From Aradus depressus (Eukaryota; Arthropoda; Insecta; Hemiptera; Aradidae): 64,000 nucleotides of DNA. The notes under the pieces are model-generated. The model was not told the DNA's origin and searched no databases. It was given only the letters and a program-made list of their open reading frames with translations. The DNA lies in assembly GCA_963662175.1 (NCBI GenBank), contig OY759219.1:42789675-42853674 (forward strand). Reading direction: 5' to 3'. Made by a program: the position numbers and the translations under genes. Positions 54,946-64,000 of the stretch are shown piece by piece; position 1 is the first letter of the stretch, and the number at the start of each line of letters is the position of its first letter.

Positions 54946-55660
54946 AAAGACTCTAACCTGCCATTTATAATGATTTTTTTATATCTGAACGCTTCGGCAT
55001 TATTTTGCTATAATCGATTGCAATTTGCTTGCGCCTTTGTAACACTTATATGCAACGACTTTTCAATATGAGGTATTCAAATAGCATCTTGACATTTATT
55101 AGTATAGACAAATTTTCCATTCCCAAAAATGTGACTTTTATTTGGCAACATATATTCATGAATAAGCTAACATTTTTATTTTCAATATTTTGAGATCTGA
55201 ATTTAGTGAAAACCAAACATTTTGCTAATGTTAATAATCCACATTTCGGGAAATGTAAAACTTATTTTCTAAAAAAATTTCAAGATGCTCTTTTAATAGC
55301 TCATATTAAAAATAGTCGTTACTTGGACGTGACTGGAAGGATGTTTGACTGATGATGGAAAAATAATGCCGAAACGTCCAACGATGTGAAAAAAACAATA
55401 TAAATGAGACCAGGGTACAGCCTTTTTTCAAACCAATTTTATAATATAACCGTTCAAATTTCGCTACAATGGATAATGTTTCAACTCAACAATGAACAAT
55501 ATTTAGTGGTTCCCCGGTGGTCTCAATGAACTATCACGGTGGTTTGTGGTTTTGTTAATCAGAGACTAGTAAGTACAATAGTCATGTAGAGCTCTTGAAA
55601 AATATCTGCTGAGTTGAAGTTATACCGTATTATAAAGACTATAAGACCCCAAACCTAATA
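54946..55660. other. SPH intron 6 part, contains a hammerhead-like motif
   Basis: AT-rich. Around 55340-55440 is a copy of the dispersed hammerhead-like family (see 55344-55385). Nothing else recognised. Confidence 0.5.
55344..55385 (+). ncRNA. Hammerhead-ribozyme-like motif, second copy
   Basis: CTGATGA (55349-55355), TGG...GCC, GAAA (55371-55374), then ACGT and C at 55378. The CTGATGA core and GTC cleavage triplet are canonical. Stem I is weak (TTG with CAA around a bulged A) and stem II has the same extra U as the other copies. Confidence 0.3.
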
Positions 55661-55720
55661 AATCGAGTACCTGACATTATTCAGGCTCGGGATCATCGCG
55701 TAACGTCCTATCTGAAGGTT
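55661..55720 (-). mobile_element. SINE family A scrap
   Basis: CGAGTACCTGACATTATTCA, GGCTCGGGATCATCGCG, TAACGTCC match the SINE body, reversed. Confidence 0.7.
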
Positions 55721-56049
55721 TTATTTTTACAATAGATCACATATTCTTATTCTAATCGATTCTCCCACCATGTTTATATGAAACTCTCCCTGATGATATG
55801 AAACGTTGGCGATTGATTAGTGATGCCTTTTTTATCTGGACTGACCCTAGATACCCTAGAATTAGTTATTTATTCAGTTTATATTTTTTACATTTAGCAG
55901 TTCGTGATGTATATGCATATTTACAGTAAACAAAAAAAAAAAAATTTACAATATACACAACACACTTGGTTCGTGACATCGAAAAAGGACATGAAGATAT
56001 TATTATTTGTGGCATTGATGAAGGAAATTAAAAATTAACAGGAAAAGTA

Positions 56050-57236
56050 AAATTCTTTATTTTTTGAAATATGGAAAAAGTTAAACAAATTTCATAAAAC
56101 ATCAATTTTGAAAGAAATGTAATAACTGGTGTACCCTCCCCTAGCTTGAATGACAGCGTCTATTCTTCTGGGGCATTCCTCTGATTAAATTTTGAATTAC
56201 TTCTTCCGGTATGTTTTGCCACTTTTTCCGTTTCGTAAATCCTCTAAATTGTGTGGCTGTCGTGTTCTGACGCGTCTTGCAAGCATGTCCCAGACATGCT
56301 CTATGGGGTTCATGTCTGGACTTCTTGCGGTTCTGTCCATTGCCACAAAACGTGGCGAAGGACATCACATGAGGTTCTAGGATCCTGGCAGCAGTTAGTG
56401 AGCCATGACTAATGACCACTAACTCCGTAAAGGCGTTTAAATTTACACCTCCCCACACCATCACAGAACCTCCGCTAAAACTGATTCAGGGTGAAACATT
56501 ACAGGGAGTAAACCTCTCGCCCGGCCTCCTCCACACTAGTTCATGTCCATCTGGAGACTTTAGGCAGAATCTGGACTCATCTGAGAATTATACTTGCCCC
56601 CAATCATCAGTAGTCCAATTCAGGTGTTGCCGGGCGAATCTCAACCTCTGGAGACGGTGTTCTGTGATGAGCAGGTGTTCACTGACTGGGAGATGAGATG
56701 TCAATCTGTACTCATTGAGTCTTTTTCTGACTGGACGTTCAAAAAGGCTGATGTTTGTGAAGGTTTCTAAGAGGTCTCAAGTAAAGGCGGTCATCCCTCT
56801 AGGCAGTTGCCCTCTTCTCCGGGAGTACCTGCCCGTCTCCTGATGTCGACTCACCGCTCTTGACACCAAGGATTGTGACCGTTGGAGCCGATTTGCTATT
56901 TCCCTCTGGCTGAACCCCTGCTCACTCAGAACCACCGCCCTGATTGCTTCCTCTTCACTTAACTCCCTTCTTTGGGCTATGGAACAGTTATTTACTTTCA
57001 CTTATTCTCAAATAAACAGTTTTCAAAAAACAAATTAGAGAAACGAAAGGCGCTGTAAGAACTACAGTGATAGACTGGATCACTGGAGTAAAGAAAGTAC
57101 ATTTCTGTAATCCATATTGGTAAAGAAAGATAGAGGATTATAAAGAACATACTCAGGAGAGAAATAAACTCAACAAACCCATTAAAATAGCAAAATTGAA
57201 GTGATCCTTTAATTTTATCCAGGAGTGTTTTGCTTA
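56050..57236 (-). mobile_element. Second Tc1-like transposon, decayed
   Basis: The right end on the plus strand, reversed, starts CACTCCTGGATAAAATTAAA, then GGATCAC, a common Tc1-like terminus. The left terminus was not found. Transposase remnants fill 56141-57001. Confidence 0.8.
56141..57001 (-). pseudogene. Tc1-like transposase remnant (minus strand)
   Basis: From ATG at 57001: RRELSEEEAIRAVVLSEQGF, SQREIANRLQRSQSLVSRAV (helix-turn-helix), then across frames LRLQRLRFARQHLNWTTDDW, FSDESRF (catalytic Asp), GGSVMVWGGVNLNAFTELVV, and a frame-broken C-terminus. At least two frameshifts or stops, including a stop before FSDES and one before GGSVMVWG. It belongs to a different Tc1 lineage from the split element. 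Confidence 0.88.
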
Positions 57237-57345
57237 TTAAACTCCTTCGAATGGTAGGTTAGACAAACCTTGCATCCTGTTTAACTTCTCCAAATAATTT
57301 TTAACAAAACTTCTACGAAAGTTAACTGTTCTGTCCGGAGTAACA
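57108..57345. repeat. Direct repeat before the last SPH exon
   Basis: AAGATAGAGGATTATAAAGA, ACAAACCCATTAAAA, GAAGTGATCCTT, CTCCTTCGAATGGTAGGTTA and GTTAACTGTTCTGTCC recur in order at 58884-59075. Similarity extends beyond the Tc1-like terminus into flanking sequence. Confidence 0.88.
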
Positions 57346-57425
57346 CATTAGTTTCTTGCCTTTTTGTAATGTAATTTTATTAATACATTTAATGTATTTT
57401 TTACTAAAATGTATTTTTTTCACAG

Positions 57426-57539
57426 ATTGGTCTGATGTCGTTTGGTTCTGACCAGTGTGGAGCTGAGGGGATCCCCAGCATCTACACCGGAGTGGACCTC
57501 TACTCATCATGGATAGAGCTCAACTCGGCCAAAGACTAG
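57426..57539 (+). CDS. SPH exon G: C-terminal strand and helix, stop
   Basis: Acceptor TTTTTCACAG then IGLMSFGSDQCGAEGIPSIY, TGVDLYSSWIELNSAKD and TAG at 57537-57539. It corresponds to the canonical GIVSWG..CG....P.VYTRV..Y..WI. Gly-Ser at the 216 position region is SFG here. It is 7 kb from exon F because of inserted elements, but intact. Confidence 0.92.
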   Translation: MGLMSFGSDQCGAEGIPSIYTGVDLYSSWIELNSAKD

Positions 57540-58270
57540 AAGGAAGTATGTCGTTAATAATTGTGGTGACCACTTGCAAAACTCATGAAGTCTACTTTAA
57601 AATTAATATCGAAACAGGGAAGGTGTAGTGCAATCTATTTTCGTTACAGAGGTTTTTTCTGTTTCTGTGTAGAATAATAATTTCTGCCACCAGGCCATTT
57701 CTTCTTAATGATCCTTAACATTTTTTGTAGAGATATTGTGAAACTAAAGTAAAGAAGTGAAGTAAAGTAGTAAAGAAAAAATACAATCTTGAGCCATCAC
57801 TTAACAAATACCATCTTGAGCCGTCACTTAATAAATACCATCTTGAGCCATCACTTAACTAATACCATACAGTCTCCCTCTGCAGTGGCAGGTTCTCCTC
57901 TTGGACCTGTCGCTCCTCCTTCACGTACCGCTCCATCTTCTCTGTGTCTGCAACAGGACAAACTCAATTCAAGACAGTCTCCTCACTTGTACAGTTGCTA
58001 TAAGAAATTGGAAAGTTGCCTTGTTCTTTTCTGTTATATGGTCGCCTAACATCTCACATTAACTAATTCGATACTAGTAGCTAGTTTCGCATATTCGCAA
58101 TTGATTCAATGTACACTAACCTAACATTCCAATGCGAATTGCATTTTTTCCAGAAAACATTTAAAACTACGTCGAATTTTTTTTTTTCTTCTTTTTCACA
58201 TTACAAATGGTGCAACCCCATGTTTTATAAATGCTAATTTGAGTATAAAAAATAAAGGAAAGACGTATGT
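57540..58270 (+). other. Probable 3' UTR of SPH
   Basis: Contains three copies of a 29-bp unit (CTTGAGCCATCACTTAAC... at 57789-57875) and ends near AAAAAATAAAGG at about 58247-58258, a possible polyadenylation signal. An earlier AATAAA lies inside the 29-bp repeat. Confidence 0.45.
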
Positions 58271-58379
58271 TTTTTAAAAAATATTACTCCCCAGAGGGAC
58301 AGGAAAAGCCCCGTGAGGGCTGAAGGAAGAGTACCGTTTGGATTGTGCACTGGTTGAACTTCCGTTTAGTATCTGTTAA

Positions 58380-58425
58380 GTCGTGGCTGAAGATGGTAGC
58401 AATACCGAAAGTACTCCCATATTAT
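58380..58425 (+). ncRNA. Hammerhead-ribozyme-like motif, third copy
   Basis: CTGAAGA (58387-58393), then T, a clean stem II GGTA-GCAA-TACC, then GAAA (58407-58410), the self-complementary AGTACT, and C at 58416. Stem I can form TGG with CCA. The tail TGTGAAATATACAATATTTT matches the tail of the copies at 1.6 and 23.3 kb. This is the best stem II of the set; the extra U after CTGAAGA remains. Confidence 0.38.
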
Positions 58426-58883
58426 ATATATTTTGTGAAATATACAATATTTTTTTTAAAAACGTACGTTTTTTCTTAACTTTTCATTTCTTCTTACCTT
58501 TGCAAATGGACTGTCCAGACAACTATGAATACGTATGTACATAAAATATATCATAATTTCAATAAATGCTTTCTGAAACTTCATTTTGTTTATTATTTCC
58601 TTGTTTACATTTCGTAGCCTAGATCAGAGATGTATTTTTGAATTATTTCATAAGGGTTCAAACAGAAAAACCCTATAAAAACGTAAGTAATCGTAAGTTA
58701 ATTTGACAGGGTTTTACAGGAGACAGAAGAACCACTTTTTTTGTTTGTAATTGAAATAAAAGTTTATTCTAGTTAATAAAACAAATTGGAGAAATCTTCG
58801 TAAAAAAACATAATACACAAGTTCTTTATTTTCATTGCGTTAAGACAGAAGGTAGACAACAATTTGTTGAATCACCGGCGAAA

Positions 58884-59075
58884 GATAGAGGATTATAGCA
58901 AACATACTCATGAGAGAGAAAAACAACAAACCCATTAAAAGTGCAAAAATTGAAGTGATCCTTCAACTTTGTCCGGGAGTGTACGTTTTGCTTAGTTAAC
59001 TCCTTCGAATGGTAGGTTAGGCAATCCTAGCACACAGTTTCACTTTTAAGAAAGTTAACTATTTTGTCCAGAAAA
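58884..59075. repeat. Direct repeat after the last SPH exon
   Basis: Diverged copy of 57108-57345. Here the Tc1-like end CACTCCCGGACAAAGTTGAA (reversed) is followed by TA and then CGTTTTGCTTAGTTAACTCC. Confidence 0.88.
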
Positions 59076-62000
59076 AATTCATTTCATACTGGCTTATTAC
59101 TAAGGTATATGAAAGTAATGTGTTGGCATCAGCGGTTTTCATTGTTTCATTATACAGAGTAATTCTGAGATTGACTTATTATACCCATTAATGCCAGTAT
59201 GAAATGAATTTGAGTCGGAAGAGGGAGAGTATGATCTGTAAAAAAGTGTTTCAGTATAAGAAACTCAAGTTATGGCCATTTCATCTTTGTTAAACTTTTC
59301 ATTAAAAGAACACCGATGATAAAACATATTTTAAAATTTGTTACTATTTAAACATTACTTAAAAATACTTTCCTATGGAAATTTATGTACATTCTTTGGG
59401 CCGCTATAACTTTAGTCGTATGGGCCTTATCTCAAATTTGAGAACAAATTACCGATTGGATATTTCATAAGGAACCTTTTTTGAAAAGAACGATTTCGAT
59501 AAGACTATATCAAACCGGGCAATCTGAAAAAAAAATATTTTATATAAAATGTACCTTTCATTTTTCTCTAAGACTATTATTTGAAGAGTTGCGATTAGGT
59601 CACAAATGTAAGCGATATCTTGTAAAATGTACTTAGCCTCCGAAGTAAAGTGGTCTCAATTTTCGATCGGTTTCGGCCAAAATCTAATTCAGATGATTCT
59701 ATTTCTGAATTAGAGCTCCCACAATCTTAAAATCACATATTGTGTGTCGTGTTATCGCGAAAATGGTCAAAATATGTTCAGGAAAAGTTGAAATGTGAAA
59801 ATCCGTTGAGAACTCGATCTCGGATTTTCGCACAATTACAACACTTTCTTATATTAAAAAATATTAAGTAAAGTAAAAAATATGTGTTTTTGCTCATGCT
59901 TTTCCTTGTGTTATGAAAAAAAATAAATCTTAAAAATAAAAGGAATTGAAATAATGACAAGAAATTGATCAATGAAATGACTGTATATTATATTTTATAT
60001 ATAATCCTACAAAACATAAGACTCCTTGGTAAGGTACATAGGGAGGGAAGGGAGTGAACATCTAATGGGATAGGGAAAGGGTTAGTACTCGTATCAACAA
60101 TAATACAACACATTAGATCAAAAATAATACATCATAGAAAATATACAATTATAATTATTATATATTTTAAAAAAACAAGAGAAATTGTTATACATTCTTT
60201 ATACAAGATAGAAAAATTATAAATAATATATATTATAAAGCTAAACTTAAATATAAACAATTCTAAATACAAATAGGCAATTAAAAAGAAAATATTTCAG
60301 CTCTTCTCAAACAATAAATCTTCAAGTTATATAATATTAATATTTTAAGTATAATTTCTATATACAAATCAATTATACAAAGTCTACAGATGTGCATACA
60401 AATTATGTATATATCGAAATGTGTTCCTGATTTTGAAAAGTACATTTACTCGATTGCAAGAAAAATTAGTGATAAATGAAGAAAAGAAAAATGGTATGGG
60501 TAGTTTTTGAAATTTCACTGTGAAAATGTATTCGACAAAATATATAATAATACTTGGAAACACTGGAGGAATTTTCAGGTGAGGTGGATTTGAGTAAGGA
60601 ATTATATAGGATGTGTCAGACAATAAGAGTGTATTATTGCAGTGATTAATGGTAATATTTGTGGCAGCTGTATTATTATTATTCTCCAATGGATTTTCCA
60701 ACTTCAAAATATACTTCGGGCATGCCATCATCAGTTCCTCATTAATTTGTCAGATATTTTCTCCTTTAATATTTATAATGTTGGTTCATTTTTTACATTT
60801 TTGATGGAAACTAATTATAATTATTATTTGTTTATCAAATGTGTCGACTCAAATAACAAATCTTCGTAAAAAAAAAATAAGAATGAACAGCATAAATATT
60901 AAAAAATAAGATATTCAGTAATTTCAGTAACATATTAATGAGAAACTGAAGATGGGGAAAATACACCCAAAAATAGGTTTTGAACTCATAATAAAAATGG
61001 GAGAATAGTATAGTTGTCACATACATATACATTCAAAATCTGCTTACAAAACCCAACAATTAATATTTAAATATATTGTAATATATTTATTGATATTCAA
61101 GGATATTATGTTAACTATTGTTCGGCACAGATAACGCAGTCCAAAGTCACAACTTCAATTATCCATAATGTTATCATGAGTTTTGGAGTCTCTCCCCTCC
61201 TAAAAATAAAGTTTTTGAAACTCAAAAATAAGCCTCTGAATACAAATAAAGAAAAAAAAATCTCGTCTATAGTACGTACAATAAAAACAAACATATCAAA
61301 TATAAAGAACTGTTTCAGTGTTACATCTTCGACAAATAATAAATGTACAAGATCATTGGAGAAAATATCTTAGGAATTATGGTAATGTGAAGGAGAGAGT
61401 AAAACGTAAATATTCTTAATATCTGTGAACAAATGGCAGGGCGTAGCCTTTTGAGGAAAAATTTAAAGAAAAAATTCGACAGAATAACGATAAAATAAAA
61501 TAACTTTATATATATAATACAAAAAAGATAGCCTTCAAAATAAAATCTTATAAAATAATAAATAATACTTCTTTATTGATGTTTACGAACTGTGACTTGT
61601 TTGACGCCATATCGATATATGTCAACTATCTGTCTTGTTTTTATATTAAATTTGTTAAAAACAATATATAAAAAAAATGACCATCTTCTGAAAATTCCCC
61701 TAACAAAAATTATTACAAAACGGACATATATTGAATATTTTTTAATGATCCGTAATGTGCTTCTTCAAAACAAGATTTTATACAGAATTGAATAAAATAT
61801 AAGTAAACATGACCACAAAGGGAGGTTACCTCGTGCCTGCGTCATAGCGGGGGGAGGTTAAGAGCGGGGTACAATATCTAAATTGATTAAAACCACCCCC
61901 AACCATCTCCTGTCCTTTACTACCATGATTCTTACTGAAGTATGTGAATAACAAAAACAAATACTGATAGAAGAAATGTAAAATCTCGCAAAAGAAAAAA

Positions 62001-62446
62001 AAAAGTGTGCTCAAAAACGGCGAAAATATATTTTTCGCTAACTCATCTTCTCAATGTTTAAACTTTAAATAAATTTTAACTAAATATTTTGAGCAACAAT
62101 ATCCAAATACAAGGATAAAAGTAATAGAAGAATAATTATTAATAAAATGGAAATAATAACAGATGTATAGAACAGATATGAGCAATTTTAGGTGTTTCAG
62201 CTTTATATTATAAATATAATACAATAAATATAAATAAGCTATAACATTCTTATAACAATAAAAACACTCATATTGTCACTCACTCGCTAAATACATACCT
62301 AAAGTAAAATGACACCTATAAAATAAGAAATTTATACTTAAAACATTTTTTAAAATTACATAATACCATAAAAAGATTAATGGGTCATTTCATATCATAT
62401 CAAACGATGTCTGAACCTTGAGGGCTCAGATTGGAAGGTATAGAAA
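59076..62446. other. Long AT-rich region, no gene seen
   Basis: No exon, domain or known repeat could be supported. A slightly GC-richer patch at 61805-61930 (GGGAGGTTACCTCGTGCCTG) has no recognised content. It may be a long 3' UTR of a minus-strand neighbour beyond the window, but nothing proves this. Confidence 0.5.
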
Positions 62447-62631
62447 CCCTTGAGCATGCCGGCCTTCGGATGGCCCCAAGCCTATACAACGTCAGGCATT
62501 CGTTAAAGACCCCTTGCCCTAGATAACTAAACCTGGGTAGGCAACATTTAGGACACTCATAGTAGAGTCGGGCTCATGTTCACCAAAGTGACGAAAAATA
62601 GCGATCTGATAGTAGGCGATACATATAGTGT
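62447..62631 (+). mobile_element. SINE family A fragment, old
   Basis: CCTTGAGCATGCCGGCCTTC, GATGGCCCCAAGCC, GTCAGGCATTCGTTAAAGAC, AGTAGAGTCGGGCTCATGTT and GATAGTAGGCGATA follow the SINE body order; the head is absent. Confidence 0.85.
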
Positions 62632-63895
62632 GAGTTACAATAACTGACTAACTGATCGTAAGTTGTACTAGAAAAAAATATATATTTTTTTTTTATAGCA
62701 ACCGAACCAAATATACGAATCTAACTGTAATTCAGAATATATTCCCCTGGAAATTCTCTGGAAAACCAATTACCGAGGAAATATAATTGTATATAATACA
62801 TCAAATTAAATATCTACTGAAGGCCTGTCACGTTTATGCCGTTTAAAACATTTTTTCCTGTCTTTAGATCAGCGAGAATCTGTGGAACAGTTTGAAGACG
62901 TGTAGTTTCTCTAAAGACACAAAGTACAATGAACACAATACAATCCGAGAGCCCAAAGTTCAGACATCGTTCCGTTTCACATCACCCTAATACCTACTTC
63001 TTTTATTAATCATTTTTTTTCTTCTCATTTTGACTAGCATTAATATATACTTAAACTCATACACGTTTAGTATTAATCGTGTACTTAACATAAAATATTT
63101 AAAAGACAAATAAAAAAAAAAAAAAAAAGAGGCAAGAATGTAAAATCGGAATTTAAAATTGTAAACTTACTCTTCTAATAAATGGATAAAGATGATGTCT
63201 ACATTATTTTCCCCCACTACTAAGGCCACAGACGAAACATCATTCAAGAAATAATTTTATCTTTTATATTAAATTCTGTAGTCTAAAATGTAAGCATCTG
63301 ATTAATGTCTTCAAAATACAGATATATTAGAACTTTTTTTTTTTTTATAATTAATAATATTGGGTAACACTGATTATAAAAACTATATCCTACTTACATA
63401 TATAATATAACTGTTCCCTTTAGTATATCACTTCACTATTGAAAAGAAATATTTAATTTATTTAATCAAATAATGATCGATAATTAAAATAATGATCGAT
63501 AATTTGAGAGAGTTCAAGTACAACAGCTTCTTCCATATATTTTTCTTGTAAACTCGAAAACGAAAAAGTATAATACAGCTTGAATAAATTCATGGATTAA
63601 TAAGCTACTAATACAAAGTTTTAAATAATTTCATACTGATTTTTAAAAAAATGCTGTGATAAATACATGTTTTTTTGAAAATATTGTTCCAATTGTTCAA
63701 CAAAAAAATAAATAAAAATAAACATAAATATTATCAACTGCAAAATGAATGATACCTGGATTGCCTGTTATATTCACAAAGAAAACTGATGAAGACAAAT
63801 ATATTAAATTTGAGTTTCTTAAATGAATATTTGTTGCCAATTTGTAGACATGAGAATAATCACTAATACGGGTTAAACAATTCATAACAGTGTGT
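62632..63895. other. AT-rich, no gene seen
   Basis: Contains A-runs (63110-63130) and the doubled AATGATCGATAATT at 63471-63504. Nothing coding recognised. Confidence 0.5.
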
Positions 63896-63903
63896 CGACC
63901 GCC

Positions 63904-63984
63904 AATAGTGAGTGACACACTTTAATAGTGAGTGACACACTTTAATAGTGAGTGACACACTTTAATAGTGAGTGACACACTTTC
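63904..63984. repeat. 20-bp tandem repeat, about 4 copies
   Basis: Unit AATAGTGAGTGACACACTTT repeats at 20-bp steps up to 63984, near the right edge; it ends cleanly in unrelated sequence. Confidence 0.93.
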
Positions 63985-64000
63985 ACAAACCTCTTTGTAT

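Larger units (their letters stand above)
43427..57539 (+). other. Gene 2: CLIP-domain serine protease homolog, seven exons seen, 5' end missing
   Basis: Exons 43427-43598, 44180-44364, 44896-45004, 48231-48412, 49669-49770, 50237-50433 and 57426-57539 join in phase into 352 residues plus a stop, with a 5' partial codon. All introns have GT-AG ends. Order: acidic linker, CLIP domain, linker, chymotrypsin-like domain. Catalytic His is kept (TAAHC), but Asp is Asn (HNIAL) and the GDSGG motif is GFGGA, so it is a non-catalytic homolog (SPH). Known clip-SPHs are secreted haemolymph proteins that act as cofactors in prophenoloxidase activation or in development; which one applies here is not known. 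Confidence 0.9.

Noticed and set aside
60384..60731. Minus-strand 115-codon frame
   Set aside because: AT-rich low-complexity composition, no motif, no splice context.

Overview
This is a nuclear genome window from an insect-like arthropod. The sequence is AT-rich, its genes have many introns with GT-AG junctions, and it is heavily loaded with transposable elements. The right half carries a CLIP-domain serine protease homolog, a family typical of insect and crustacean haemolymph. A hemipteran or similar insect is my guess; the species cannot be fixed from sequence alone.

Two host genes can be rebuilt. (1) On the minus strand, five exons between 17608 and 2638 join with matching phases and good splice sites into a protein of about 2,397 residues. 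It has an acidic N-terminus, RS-rich segments, 17 tandem QW[ST]-[DE]-R repeats, a lysine/threonine-rich repeat tract, and two degenerate HHCC modules like those of Gypsy integrases but with no catalytic core. I do not recognise the family. (2) On the plus strand, seven exons from 43427 to 57539 encode a CLIP-domain serine protease homolog that lacks its activation cleavage site, catalytic Asp and catalytic Ser. Its first exon(s) with the signal peptide are not seen.

Layout. 1-1528: 93-bp satellite. 1.5-2.6 kb: AT-rich spacer with a (TA)n run. 2.6-17.6 kb: gene 1, with SINEs, inverted repeats and tandem repeats in its introns. 18.8-19.8 kb: pogo/Tigger-like MITE with a nested SINE. 19.9-22.3 kb: broken gene-like ORF with a 15-bp minisatellite that expands one of its own motifs. 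22.3-27.2 kb: repeats built around a SINE core domain, a perfect 116-bp-arm palindrome and an RTE-like fragment. 27.2-27.6 kb: LINE fragment. 28.8-41.6 kb: a Tc1-like transposon split open by about 11 kb of nested elements, namely a foldback element and two nearly identical CsRn1-type Gypsy elements in tandem between 300-bp direct repeats. 43.4-57.5 kb: gene 2. Its introns hold an inverted-repeat element, a GA-rich minisatellite, a SINE, a Copia element and a second Tc1-like element. 57.5-64 kb: 3' flank with repeats and no gene I can support.

The most unusual points are the exapted-looking double HHCC protein, inverted repeats that flank its single small exon 2, recurrent hammerhead-like motifs, and the clear rearrangement scars at the Gypsy tandem. 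All calls come from reading the sequence; no database search was made.
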